DNA from: Chamaecrista fasciculata
Lineage: Eukaryota > Streptophyta > Magnoliopsida > Fabales > Fabaceae
Assembly: GCA_003254925.1 (NCBI GenBank)
Contig: QANZ01000304.1
Coordinates: 35,577 to 99,576, forward strand
Reading direction: 5' to 3'
DNA length: 64,000 bases
Below are positions 34,437 through 45,619 of this stretch, piece by piece (within the stretch, counting starts at the first letter, position 1; every line of letters begins with the position of its first letter). The notes under the pieces are model-generated. The model did no database searches. It was not told where the DNA came from and was given only the letters and a program-made list of their open reading frames with translations. Made by a program: the position numbers and the translations under genes.

Positions 34437-37192
34437 AATGATAAATTATGTGTTAATTAAATTAAATGTCACAATCCAAACAAAATCCCTTAACATAGAG
34501 AGAATCACCTCCTAAAAGCAAAGGGAGTTGTTTGGAAAGCTTTACTTAAAAGAATAAACACAAGTAAATCAAAGGTAACTGGAGTACGGTGATTAAAGGT
34601 TGTTTATTGTATTAATTCAATTAAATCTCACAATCTAAAAAAAAAAAAAAAGAATCCTTAGCCTAGAAAGAATCACCTCACAAGGCAATGGGATTGATTT
34701 CGGAAGCTTTACTTAAAAGAATCAACACATATTCACCTATTCAAAATTCCTAGAACTAAGAGGCTTTTTCATGTAGTTAAAAGGATCAAAGAGGAAAAGG
34801 CTAGAGGACCAAACAATAATTTATGTGTTAGTTCAATTAAATGTCACAATCCAAACAAAATCTCTTAACCTAGAGAGAATCACCTCCTAAAGCAAAGGAA
34901 TTTGTTTAAAAAACTCAACCTAAAAGAATCAACACACATCAGAACCATTTCAAAATTACTAGACCTAAGACGCTTTCTAATGTGGTTAAAAAGTTCAATG
35001 TGAAAAAGACCATGGGGACAAAAGGATTTTTCATGTGTCAATTCAATTAAATGTCACGATCCAAAGAAAATCCCTTAACCATGAGAGAATCACCTCCTAA
35101 AGCAAAGGGATTTGTTTTAGAGGCTTTATTGAAGAAAATAAACACAAAAAAAAACAGAGGTAAAAAGTGCATGGGGAATTAAAGGTATTTTTTGTGTTGG
35201 GTCAATTAAATGTCACAATCCAAACAAAATCCCTTAGCCAAGAGAGAATCACCTCTTAAGACAAAGGAATTTGTTTTGGAAGTTCTACTTAAAAGAATCA
35301 ACACAAATAACCTATTCAAAATTCCTAGTTCTAAGGCTTTTTCACGTGCTCAAAAAGATAAAAGGAAAAAAACCCAAGGGACTAAAGGATAAGTTATGTG
35401 TTAATTCAAATAAATGTCACAGTACAATCCAAACAAAATCCCTTAACCTAGAGAGAATCACCTCCTAATAGCAAAGGGAGTTGTATTGGAAGCTTTACTT
35501 AAAAGAATAAACACAAGTAAATCAAAGGTAAATGGAGTATGGGGACTAAAGGTTATTGTTTGTGTTAATTCAATTAAATCTCACAATCCAAAAAAAAAAA
35601 ATCCTTAGCGTAGAGTAGAGAGAATCACCTCCCAAGGCAATGGGATTGATTTCGGAAGCTCTACTTAAAAAATCAACACATATAACCTATTCAAAATTCC
35701 TAGAACTAAGAGGCTTTTTCATGTAGTTAAAAGGATCTAAGAGGAAAAGGCTAGAGGACAAAACGATAATTTATGTGTTAGTTCAATTAAATGTCACAAT
35801 CCAAACAAAATCACTTAACCTAGAGAGAATCACCTCCTAAAGCAAAGGAATTTGTTTCAAAAACTCAACCTAAAAGAATCAACACACATCAGAACCATTT
35901 CAAAATTACTAGATCTAAGATGCTTTCTAATTTGGTTAAAAAGTTCAATGTGAAAAAGACCTTGGGGACAAAAGGATTTTTTATGTGTCAATTCAATTAA
36001 ATGTCACGATCCAAACAAAATCTCTTAACCATGAGAGAATCACCTCCTAAAGCAAAAGGATTTGTTTTAGAAGCTTTACTTAAGAGAATAAACACAAAAA
36101 AATTAGAGGTAAAAAGTGCATGGGGAATTAAAGGTATTTTTTGTGTTAGGTTAATTAAATGTCACAATCCAAAAAAAAACCCTTAGCCAAGAGAGAATCA
36201 CCTCCTAAGACAAAAGGAATTTGTTTTGGAAGTTCTACTTAAAAGAATCAACACAAATAACCTATTCAAAATTCCTAGTTCTAAGAGGCTATTTCATGTG
36301 CTCAAAGAGATAAAAGAGAAAAAACCCCAAGGGACTAAATGATAACTTATGTGTTAATTCAATTAAATGTCACAATCCAAACAAAATCCCTTAACATAGA
36401 GAGAATCACCTCCTAATAGGAAAGGGAGTTGTTTGGAAAGCTTTACTTAAAAGAATATACACAAGTAAATCAGAGGTAAATGGAGTATGGTGATTAAAGG
36501 TTGTTTTTTGTATTAATTCAATTAAATCTCACAATCCAAAAAAAAAAAGTCCTTAGCCTAGAAAGAATCACCTCACAAGGCAATGTGATTGATTTCGGAA
36601 GCTCTACTTAAAAGAATCAACACATATTAACCTATTCAAAATTCCTAGAACTAATAGGCTTTTTCATGTAGTTAAAAGGATCAAAGAGGAAAAGGCTAGA
36701 GGACAAAACGATAATTTATGTGTTAGTTCAATTAAATGTCACAATCCAAACAAAATCTCTTAACCTAGAGAGAATCACCTCCTAAAGCAAAGGAATTTGT
36801 TTCAAAAACTCAACCTAAAAGAATCAACACACATCAGAACCATTTCAAAATTACTAGACCTAAGACGCTTTCTAATGTGGTTAAAAAGTTCAATGTGAAA
36901 AAGACCATGGAGACAAAAAGATTTTTTATGTGTCAATTCAATTAAATGTCACGATCCAAACAAAATCCCTTAACCATGAGAGAATCACTTCCTAAAGTAA
37001 AAGGATTTGTTTTAGAAGCTTTACTTAAGAAAATAAACACAAAAAAACCAGAGGTAAAAAGTGCATGGGGAATTAAAGGTATTTTTTGTGTTAGGTCAAT
37101 TAAATGTCACTATCCAAACAAAATCCCTTAGCCAAGAAAGAATCACCTCCTAAGACAAAGGAATTTGTTTTGGAAGTTCTACTTAAAAGAAT

Positions 37193-37372
37193 TGATAAGT
37201 GAGAGAAATTGTGTTATTTTATTCATGAAAATGATAGGGTATTTATACAAGAGTTTTCAATCTATTCTAGGAAACAAGATAAATGAGAATAAATATTCAG
37301 CTACAATCAATCACTAATTGCTATCCAATCAATTCCTAATTGATATCCTAATTAATACAAATATTCACAACA
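37193..37372 (-). repeat. 3' LTR of the Copia element (180 bp)
   Basis: On the element's own strand it starts TGTTGTGAATATTTG and ends CTTATCA. I found no difference from the other LTR at 40134-40313 on direct comparison. Confidence 0.93.
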
Positions 37373-37383
37373 CTCCCCCTCAA
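37373..37383 (-). promoter_or_regulatory. polypurine tract
   Basis: TTGAGGGGGAG on the - strand lies immediately upstream of the 3' LTR, the expected primer site for plus-strand DNA synthesis. Confidence 0.85.
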
Positions 37384-38727
37384 GCTGGAGCATATATGTC
37401 ATAGGCACCAAGCTTGCCACATAGATATTTAATACGAGGACCTCTGAGAGATTTAGTGAGAATATCTGCCAGCTGATCATTTGAATTAACAAACCGAGTA
37501 GCAAGGCATCCGGACTGAATCTTCTCTCTAATAAAGTGACAATCAATTTCAATGTGTTTGGTCCTTTCATGAAACACTGGATTTGAGGCAATGTGCATAG
37601 CTGCTTGGTTATCACATACCAGCTCCATTTTGTGTATGTCTCCAAATTTCATCTCTTGAAGAAGTTGTTTCAACCATACTAATTCACAAGTTGCTAAAGC
37701 CATAGCCCGATACTCAGCTTCTGCACTAGACCTTGCAACCACATTTTGTTTCTTACTTTTCCAAGAGACTAGGTTACCCCCAATTAAAACGCAATATCCA
37801 GATGTGGATCGCCTATCATCTGGTGAACCAGCCCAATCAGCATCTGAAAAGGCAACAATTTGGGAGTTTCCTTTATTCTCATATAATAATCCCTGTCCTG
37901 GCGCTCCTTTAATGTAGCGAAGAATCCGAACAACCGCATCCCAATGACTATCACATGGTGATTGTAGAAACTGACTGACTACACTCACAGCAAACGATAT
38001 GTCTGGACGAGTGATAGTGAGATAATTCAGTTTTCCCACAAGTCTTCGATATCTTTCAGGATTGTTTATCAGCTCCCCCTGTCCTGGATAGAGTCTAACA
38101 TTCGGATCCATTGGAGTTTCAATGGGTTTGCAATTCATCATGCCAGCCTCTTCTAACAAGTCAAGTGCATACTTCCGTTGTGAAATGGCCACACCAGTAC
38201 TTGATTGGGCAACCTCAATTCCCAGAAAATACTTGAGCTTTCCCAAATCTTTAGTTTGGAAGTGGTTACACAGATGTTGTTTGAGTTGGGCAATACCTTC
38301 ATCATCATCGCCTGTGATAACAATGTCATCCACATATACGACCATGTAAATGCACTTGCCATTTGCAGTCTGGCGAAAGAAGACTGTGTGATCCGCCTCA
38401 CTGCGAGTCATCCCAAAATCTTGAATTACAGAACTGAATCGGCCAAACCAAGCTCTTGGGGATTGTTTGAGACCGTAAAGAGAGCGGCGAAGTCGGCATA
38501 CTTTCCCATACTCCCCCTGAGCAACAAATCCAGGTGGTTGCTCCATATAGACTTCTTCTTCTAGTTCACCATGAAGGAAGGCATTCTTAATATCAAGCTG
38601 ATAAAGTGGCCAGTGACGAATAGCCGCAATTGATAAAAAGACACGAACCGAAGCAATTTTGGCAACTGGAGAGAAAGTATCACCATAGTCCAAGCCAAAG
38701 ATTTGGGTGTATCCCTTGGCTACCAAA
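37380..38727 (-). CDS. Copia pol: reverse transcriptase and RNase H (5' part in gap)
   Basis: The frame enters from the undetermined bases and is open to a stop at 37380-37382. It begins with the RT block LVAKGYTQIFGLDYGDTFSP, then YQLDIKNAFLHGELEEEVYM and SLYGLKQSPRAW. The catalytic YVDD is near 38326-38337. Next come DLGKLKYFLGIEV, TRPDISFAV and the RNase H domain (DADWAGSPDDRRSTSGYC, then SSAEAEYRAMA, then ERTKHIEIDCHFIREK). All acidic catalytic residues are present and no internal stop is seen. Integrase and protease, if present, lie in the gap. Confidence 0.9.
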
Positions 38728-39506
38728 NNNNNNNNNNNNNNNNNNNNNNNNNNNNNNNNNNNNNNNNNNNNNNNNNNNNNNNNNNNNNNNNNNNNNNNNN
38801 NNNNNNNNNNNNNNNNNNNNNNNNNNNNNNNNNNNNNNNNNNNNNNNNNNNNNNNNNNNNNNNNNNNNNNNNNNNNNNNNNNNNNNNNNNNNNNNNNNNN
38901 NNNNNNNNNNNNNNNNNNNNNNNNNNNNNNNNNNNNNNNNNNNNNNNNNNNNNNNNNNNNNNNNNNNNNNNNNNNNNNNNNNNNNNNNNNNNNNNNNNNN
39001 NNNNNNNNNNNNNNNNNNNNNNNNNNNNNNNNNNNNNNNNNNNNNNNNNNNNNNNNNNNNNNNNNNNNNNNNNNNNNNNNNNNNNNNNNNNNNNNNNNNN
39101 NNNNNNNNNNNNNNNNNNNNNNNNNNNNNNNNNNNNNNNNNNNNNNNNNNNNNNNNNNNNNNNNNNNNNNNNNNNNNNNNNNNNNNNNNNNNNNNNNNNN
39201 NNNNNNNNNNNNNNNNNNNNNNNNNNNNNNNNNNNNNNNNNNNNNNNNNNNNNNNNNNNNNNNNNNNNNNNNNNNNNNNNNNNNNNNNNNNNNNNNNNNN
39301 NNNNNNNNNNNNNNNNNNNNNNNNNNNNNNNNNNNNNNNNNNNNNNNNNNNNNNNNNNNNNNNNNNNNNNNNNNNNNNNNNNNNNNNNNNNNNNNNNNNN
39401 NNNNNNNNNNNNNNNNNNNNNNNNNNNNNNNNNNNNNNNNNNNNNNNNNNNNNNNNNNNNNNNNNNNNNNNNNNNNNNNNNNNNNNNNNNNNNNNNNNNN
39501 NNNNNN
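38728..39506. other. assembly gap (779 N)
   Basis: Undetermined bases inside the Copia element. The sequence after the gap (on the - strand) ends in gag-protease-boundary-like THSPDIGP, and the sequence before it starts in mid-RT. A complete protease-integrase-RT stretch would need roughly 2 kb, so either the gap size is underestimated or the element is internally deleted. Confidence 0.9.
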
Positions 39507-40120
39507 AAGGACCAATGTCAGGAGAATGAGTAAGGCAAGCAGTTACATTACCAATGTGGGCAATTGAGGTAGTCACAGATGATGAACACGCCATTAAGAA
39601 AGAGGAGACCAACACAAGTATGAGATATTGGCAAACAAACTCCAGAAATGAGACCAGAAGATGCCGGCGAGCACGGCGACGTCGAGAACGGCGGAATCCG
39701 GTGCCGGAACCAGCGTCACGCGCCGGCGCGTGAAATTTCCGGCGGACTGTCGAGCGGCGCGTGGAGGCGCGTGCGGCGGCGAACGGCGACGGCGGAAGGT
39801 GGGTTTTGACGATCAGAAGCCGCTGAGCACGGTGGTGGGGCGCGTGTTCCAAGAAAAGCCCGACAAAGACCTGTTTCAGCGTGGTGCAGTGATGATAGTA
39901 GAAAACCCTAATGAAGGTGAAGGCTGGAATGACACACAGCCGTACAAAATCCTAAATAATGATGGCTGGAATGAAACACAGCCGTACAAAACCCTAAATA
40001 ATGATGGCTGGAATGAAACACAGCCTCAAAAAGCCCTACTGGAATGAAACACAGTAGTGGGAAGAGAGAAAAAGAAAATGATGGCTAGAAAGAAAGAGAA
40101 ACTAGTGGAGGATCACAATA
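39507..40120 (-). other. Copia 5' internal region with GC-rich segment
   Basis: Nearest the gap the - strand encodes SIAHIGNVTACLTHSPDIGP, matching the end of Copia gag just before protease. The remaining roughly 0.5 kb is not gag: it includes a strikingly GC-rich stretch (39660-39800) and three 42-bp tandem repeats. A + strand open frame (39661-40047) spans both. It lies antisense to the element and shows no recognisable domain. Confidence 0.6.
39922..40035 (+). repeat. 42-bp tandem repeat, about 2.7 copies
   Basis: Units starting GGCTGGAATGA at 39922, 39964 and 40006 are nearly identical and exactly 42 bp apart, so they keep a reading frame (GWNETQPYK). Confidence 0.9.
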
Positions 40121-40133
40121 GGCTCTGATACCA
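40121..40133 (-). promoter_or_regulatory. tRNA-iMet primer binding site
   Basis: TGGTATCAGAGCC on the - strand, directly next to the 5' LTR, is the standard plant Copia primer site complementary to the initiator methionine tRNA 3' end. Confidence 0.93.
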
Positions 40134-40313
40134 TGATAAGTGAGAGAAATTGTGTTATTTTATTCATGAAAATGATAGGGTATTTATACAAGAGTTTTCA
40201 ATCTATTCTAGGAAACAAGATAAATGAGAATAAATATTCAGCTACAATCAATCACTAATTGCTATCCAATCAATTCCTAATTGATATCCTAATTAATACA
40301 AATATTCACAACA
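40134..40313 (-). repeat. 5' LTR of the Copia element (180 bp)
   Basis: It reads the same as 37193-37372. As the 5' LTR it should carry the promoter; the - strand contains TATAAATAC, a reasonable TATA box, at about 40178-40186. Confidence 0.9.
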
Positions 40314-42352
40314 AGAATCAACACAAATAACCTATTCAAAATTCCTAGTTCTAAGAGGCTTTTTCACGTGCTCAAAAAGATAAAAGGGAAAAAACCCAAG
40401 GGACTAAAGGATAATTTATGTGTTAATTCAAATAAATGTCACAATCCAAACAAAATCCCTTAAACCTAGAGAGAATCACCTCCTAATAGCAAAGGGAGTT
40501 GTATTGGAAGCTTTACTTAAAAGAATAAACACAAGTAAACCAAAGGTAAATGGAGTATGGGGACTAAAGGTTATATTTTTTGTTAATTCAACTAAATCTC
40601 ACAATCCAAAAAAAAAAAAAATCTTTAGCGTAGAGTAGAGAGAATCACCTCCCAAGGCAATGGGATTGATTTCGAAAGCTCTACTTAAAAGAATCAACAC
40701 ATATAACCTATTCAAAATTCCTAGAACTAAGAGGCTTTTTCATGTAGTTAAAAGGATCAAAGAGGAAAAGGCTAGAGGACAAAACGATAATTTATGTGTT
40801 AGTTCAATTAAATGTCACAATCCAAACAAAATCTCTTAACCTAGAGAGAATCACCTCCTAAAGCAATGGAATTTGTTTCAAAAACTCAACCTAAAAGAAT
40901 CAACACACATCATAACCATTTCAAAATTACTAGACCTAAGACGCTTTCTAATGTGGTTAAAAAGTTCAATGTGGAAAAGACCATGGGGACAAAAGGATTT
41001 TTTATGTGTCAATTCAATTAAATGTCACGATCCAAACAAAATCCCTTAAGCATGAGAGAATCACCTCCTAAAGAAAAGGATTTGTTTTAGAAGCTTTACT
41101 TAAGAGAATAAACACAAAAAAACCAGAGGTAAAAAGTGCATGAGGAATTAAAGGTATTTTTTGTGTTATGTCATTAAATGTCACAACCCAAACAAAATCC
41201 CTTAGCCAAGAAAGAATCACCTCCTAAGACAAAGGAATTTGTTTTGGAAGTTCTACTTAAAAGAATCAACACAAATAACCTATTCAAAATTCCTAGTTCT
41301 AAGAGGCTTTATCACGTGCTCAAAAAGATAAAAGGGAAAAAACCCAAGGGACTAAAGGATAATTTATGTGTTAATTCAAATAAATGACACAATCCAAACA
41401 AAATCCCTTAACCTAGAGAGAATCACCTCCTAATAGCAAAGGGAACTGTATTGGAAGCTTTACTTAAAAGAATAAACACAAGTAAATCAAAGGTTAATGG
41501 AGTATGGGGACTAAAGGTTATTTTTTGTGTTAATTCAATCCTTAGCGTAGAGTAGAGAGAATCACCTCCCAAGGCAATGGGATTGATTTCGGAAGCTCTA
41601 CTTAAAAGAATCAACACATATAACCTATTCAAAATTCCTAGAACTAAGAGGCTTTTTCATGTAGTTAAAAGGATCAAAGAGGAAAAGGCTAGAGGACAAA
41701 ACGATAATTTGTGTCAGTTCAATTAAATGTCACAATCCAAACAAAATCTCTTAACCTAGAGAGAATCACCTCCTAAAGCAAAGGAATTTGTTTCAAAAAC
41801 TCAACCTAAAAGAATCAACACACATCAGAACCATTTCAAAATTACTAGACCTAAGACGCTTTCTAATGTGGTTAAAAAGTTCAATGTGAAAAAGACCATG
41901 GAGACAAAAGGATTTTTTATGTGTCAATTCAATTAAATGTCACGATCCAAACAAAATCCCTTAAGCATGAGAGAATCACCTCCTAAAGCAAAAGGATTTG
42001 TTTTAGAAGCTTTACTTAAGAGAATAAACACATAAAAGCATGGGGAATTAAAGGTATTTTTTGTGTTAGGTCAATTAAATGTCACAATCCAAACAAAATC
42101 CCTTAGCAAAGAGAGAATCACCTCCTAAGACAAAGGAATTTGTTTTGGAAGTTCTACTTAAAAGAATCAACACAAATAACCTATTCAAAATTCCTAGTTC
42201 TAAGAGGCTTTTTCACGTGCTCAAAAAGATAAAAGGGAAAAAACCAAAGGGACTAAAGGATAATTTATGTGTTAATTCAAATAAATGTCACAATCCAAAC
42301 AAAATCCCTTAACCTAGAGAGAATCACCTCCTAATAGCAAAGGGAGTAGTTT

Positions 42353-42965
42353 CAGAAGCTTTACAAATTTCCCTTTCATTTACAGGGAGAGTTTTCTACC
42401 AAAAACAAACAATATCATTTACTGGTGGAAGAAAACAATCTTATAGAAACCCATGCTTACTGGTGGAAGTCCCTTGATCTCTGCCCTTATACAAGAATTA
42501 TTTCAACAACTTTCTCTACCCATCCTTTCAAATTCTCAATCCTTTCAAATTCTCCAGATCCCCGTTGATGACAATAATAGCATCACCTTTCATGAAGTGC
42601 CCCTTTCATTCTGTTTGCAAATAAAGTTGACAGAATAGCTACATCTCCCCCAGCCCATCCACAAATTGGGGATACCTGTACGTAGAAATATTCAATTAGT
42701 TGGGAATTACAGTAATAGCAAGAAATATTTAACAAAGAACAAGGAAACCTTTCTTCCCGGAATAATTCTATCTAGCCTGATTTTGGGTGTTCGGTCCCAC
42801 AACATGTTTGCACGTTCCTGGTTTTTCTTCGCTTCTGCTTTATTTTTCACTCAATGTACTTTTATTATTCTAAGTATTTCAACCAAAGGTCCCTGGTAGA
42901 GAGGTATATGGGCATGGGTTTAATACAAGTTTCAAAACATTTAAAAATATTAGATTGAAGAAGTA
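42353..42965 (-). pseudogene. SPT5: SPT5 pseudogene copy 0 (KOW-region exons only)
   Basis: The array monomer ends in GAAGCTTTAC and passes directly into SPT5 sequence sharing TTTAC. The - strand encodes a TLPVNEREICK-like remnant (42365-42405), then a KGDAIIVINGDLENLKGW-like KOW block (42500-42600) disrupted by a small duplication of CCTTTCAAATTCTC, then DVAILSTLFANRMKG. This corresponds to the LSTLFANR / MKGDAVIVIKG region of plant SPT5. SPT5 forms the DSIF elongation factor with SPT4 on RNA polymerase II. Only this portion is present, so it is a fragment. Confidence 0.75.
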
Positions 42966-43160
42966 ACAAAAACTATTTAACTTTTATGTAACAAAATAAC
43001 CTAATTTAATTTTTATACAAATTTTAAAATTATTTTGGGCAAGACACGGCTTTACAACTTGGATTACATACATTACTAATATTAACATGGTAAATGGTAA
43101 CAAAAACTTTACCAGCAGTGCCTTACAAACTGTTTGCTCCGTGAACAGCCAATGACAAAC

Positions 43161-45345
43161 CTTGGAGGACACATGGGAGTGTATGGATTACATGCTCTGT
43201 CACATGTAGGCGTTCTCACTCCATCATGAATAGGTGTTGCTGCAAAAAGTAATATGTTAAACAAACATGGCAGAAGTCAAATTTAGTAATAATACAACAA
43301 ACATATTTTCCAGCCAACAGCAATAACTCAAACAAACCTCTAGGACCTCTAACAGGAGTCATATATGGATGTAACGGTGATCAGAAGGATGCATAGGGGT
43401 CTCGCATCCCATTCCATATGGAGATGAGTCACTGGTACAACATTCAGATTAAGAATATCAACTCACAAATCTTCTAATGATCAACATTCAGATTAAGAAT
43501 ATCAACTCACAAATCTTCTAATGATCAGAAGAAATTAGAAATGCATTACAGAAGGCTCTAACATACCAATATGGGGTTATGGCCAAATTATCAGACATAT
43601 GGTAGCGATCAACTGCAAATATTCAACGACTGAGAGTCCATGCATTCATATACTACAGTATAACTAATGCAGGGATTTATTTAGAAAGCTAACCTGTCAC
43701 AACCTTCATCTGGGACTCCAGTTCAACCCGAACAGATGTGCCCTTAAGTTCTATAACACAACCATGGTAACCTTTATATGGAGCTTGGCATATTTTAACT
43801 GTTGCACCAGCCAATCCATTAGTCCCTTCTCTTCCACCCCTATGCCTTCCTCCAGCTAAACAAATTTAAAGAGACTTGGTCAAGCAACTTTATTTGAATC
43901 AAAATTATAGACAAATGCAACATCCCACTATATGAAAACAAAAGAATTTAACATTAAACATTAAACAAAAGAATTGAACATCTGGGATTCCAGTTCAACC
44001 TAAACAGATGTGCCCTTAAGTTCTATAACATTAAATCATTAGGAAGCCTCCTCGAGAAAACCTCCTAGGAGACTAAAATTTCAGGTGGAGTTCGCAGATT
44101 GGGAAATCTGAGTAGGAAACACCCTAGAGTTTGTGATCAATATAAGCAAAAGACACTATTACAATGAAGAAATAAAACTCTTCCTAATATGATAAGAATT
44201 TAAATAGGAATGAAAATTAGTTTCATTTTTATCACCATTGGACCGTGTTCCTCCCACAATCACACATGATTGGGCTTTAGAACATACAAAACCTGAGTGG
44301 TCAAGATGATGTTGATCAAAGATGAACAAGACTCCTCTGTATATGTGTTCAACCGGACCTTGTTTGCCCTAAAATTAATAAAATAATAATATCAACAATA
44401 TGAAATTTTAAAACACCAAAATCTACAAAAGAAAAAAAAAAATCAGAATCTCACTTTGAAGCAACCCTCAACTATCGACACAACGTCCTTTGTTGACACA
44501 GTATTCTTAAACCAATACTGCGCGTTTTTTTTATCAATCTTGTACTTGATTTCCCTTAATTTCACCATTGCAAACTTCAGATCTGTCAGAAACCCCCTTT
44601 ATAAGAACCTCAAACAAAATAAAAGCACATTAAAATTTAAGATGTGCAAAAGGTAAATGTTAAAATACTTTTGACTTAATATCTAAGTTTCTAACCTGAA
44701 ATGTTTCACTTTCTACATGTATTATTACACCAAAGCTAGAATTACTGCACCAAATTAAAATAGAATTGAGAAAACAGAAGAAAGTACATTGAGAGGAACT
44801 ATAGTCAAGCATTAGAATATACTCACTACAGCAGATCAGTCCCCCATTCTTGCAACTCCTGTGGTTACTTCAGAACTCTCCACAACTTCATCACATGTTC
44901 TTTCGTTGTATCAGATGATATGAACAGGACATGCTGTTCCACCTTCACAACCAAACCAGTAACCCCTTCTTGTGTGCCAGATACAACCCTAACATGATTT
45001 CCAGGTTCAAAGTATTTACAAAGTTACCTTTCTTTCATTTACAGCAAGAGTTTTCTACCAAAAACAAACAATATCAATTACTAATCATCATGCAAAAGTA
45101 GTAGGCATTATGAGGAAGAAAACGATCTTATATAAACCCATGCTTACTGGTGGAAGTCCCTTGATCTCTGTCCTTGTACAAAAATTATTTCAACAACTTT
45201 CTCTACCAATCCTTTCAAATTCTTCAAATCCCCCTTAATGAAAATAATAGCATCACCTTTCATGAAGTCCCCTTTCATTCTATTTGCAAAAAAAGTTGAA
45301 AGACTAGCTACATCTCCCCCAGTGCATCCACAAATTTGGTATACC
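43161..45345 (-). pseudogene. SPT5: SPT5 pseudogene copy A (3' half of the gene)
   Basis: Exons appear in correct order on the - strand. LSTFFANRMKG and FMKGDAIIFIKGDLKNLKG lie at about 45190-45345. KYFEPGNHVRVVSGTQEG with VVKVEQHVLF lies at about 44860-45050. NSSFGVIIHVESETFQ is at 44696-44744, KLREIKYKIDKKN and KDVVSIVEGCFK at 44455-44608, and GKQGPVEHIYRGVLFIFDQH begins at 44368. GGRHRGGREGTNGLAGATVK is at 43694-43855, PYGMGCETPMHPS at 43338-43431, and ATPIHDGVRTP at 43161-43239. Splice AG/GT pairs mostly survive. Lesions: an extra T in exon 44455-44608 (GAAGTTTGCAATGG), a frameshift in the ETPMHPS exon, and an altered VNERKVTL stretch with a stop. Hence a non-functional copy. Confidence 0.87.
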
Positions 45346-45619
45346 TGTACGTAGGAATATTCAATTAGTTGGGAATTACAGTAATAGCAGGAAATATTTA
45401 ACAGAGAACAAGGAAACCTTTCTTCAAGGATACCTCTCTATCTAGCCTGATTTTGGATGTTCGGTCCCACAGCATGTTTGCACGTTCCTGGTTTTTCTTC
45501 GCTTCTGCTTTATTTTTCACTCAATGTACTTTTATTAAACTAAGTATATCACCCCAAGGTTCGTGGGTAAATGGGCATGGGTTTAATACAAGTTTCAAAA
45601 CATTTAAAAATATTACACT

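Larger units (their letters stand above)
37193..40313 (-). mobile_element. recent Ty1/Copia retrotransposon, non-autonomous looking, with assembly gap
   Basis: The element runs right to left, bounded by 180-bp LTRs and a 5-bp target duplication, AGAAT, at 37188-37192 and 40314-40318. The duplicated site is the AAAAGAATCAACAC phrase of a satellite monomer. Next to the right LTR is a perfect complement of the initiator-Met primer site; next to the left LTR is a polypurine tract. The pol reading frame is open from the gap to its stop. The two LTRs appear identical base for base, indicating very recent insertion. The interior before the gap is only about 0.6 kb and lacks a recognisable gag. Confidence 0.92.
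29672..42353 (+). repeat. tandem satellite-like array with a five-monomer higher-order unit
   Basis: About 37 related monomers of roughly 150-215 bp, each containing AGAGAATCACCTCC, ACTTAAAAGAATCAACAC and AATTAAATGTCACAATCC, run head to tail. Five monomer types are distinguishable after GAATCACCTC: c (CCAAGGCAATGGGATTGATT), d (CTAAAGCAAAGGAATTTGTT then TCAAAAACTCAACC), e (preceded by ATGAGAGAATC, with GGATTTGTTTTAGAAGC), a (CTAAGACAAAGGAATTTG) and b (CTAATAGCAAAGGGAGTTG). They occur in the order c-d-e-a-b, seven times, plus one two-monomer remnant near 30768-31100. Type c recurs at about 29826, 30786, 31160, 34691, 35641, 36584, 40661 and 41580. A MULE (31866-34436) and a Copia element (37193-40313) interrupt the array. 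The left edge truncates a MATE gene; the right edge abuts SPT5 sequence. Confidence 0.9.

Noticed and set aside
38630..39567. Long + strand reading frames across the N gap
   Set aside because: They consist mainly of undetermined bases and lie opposite the Copia pol frame.
29672..42353. Regularly spaced repeats resembling a CRISPR array
   Set aside because: Units are 150-215 bp and nearly identical throughout, with no short repeat/unique spacer pattern, and the genome is a plant.
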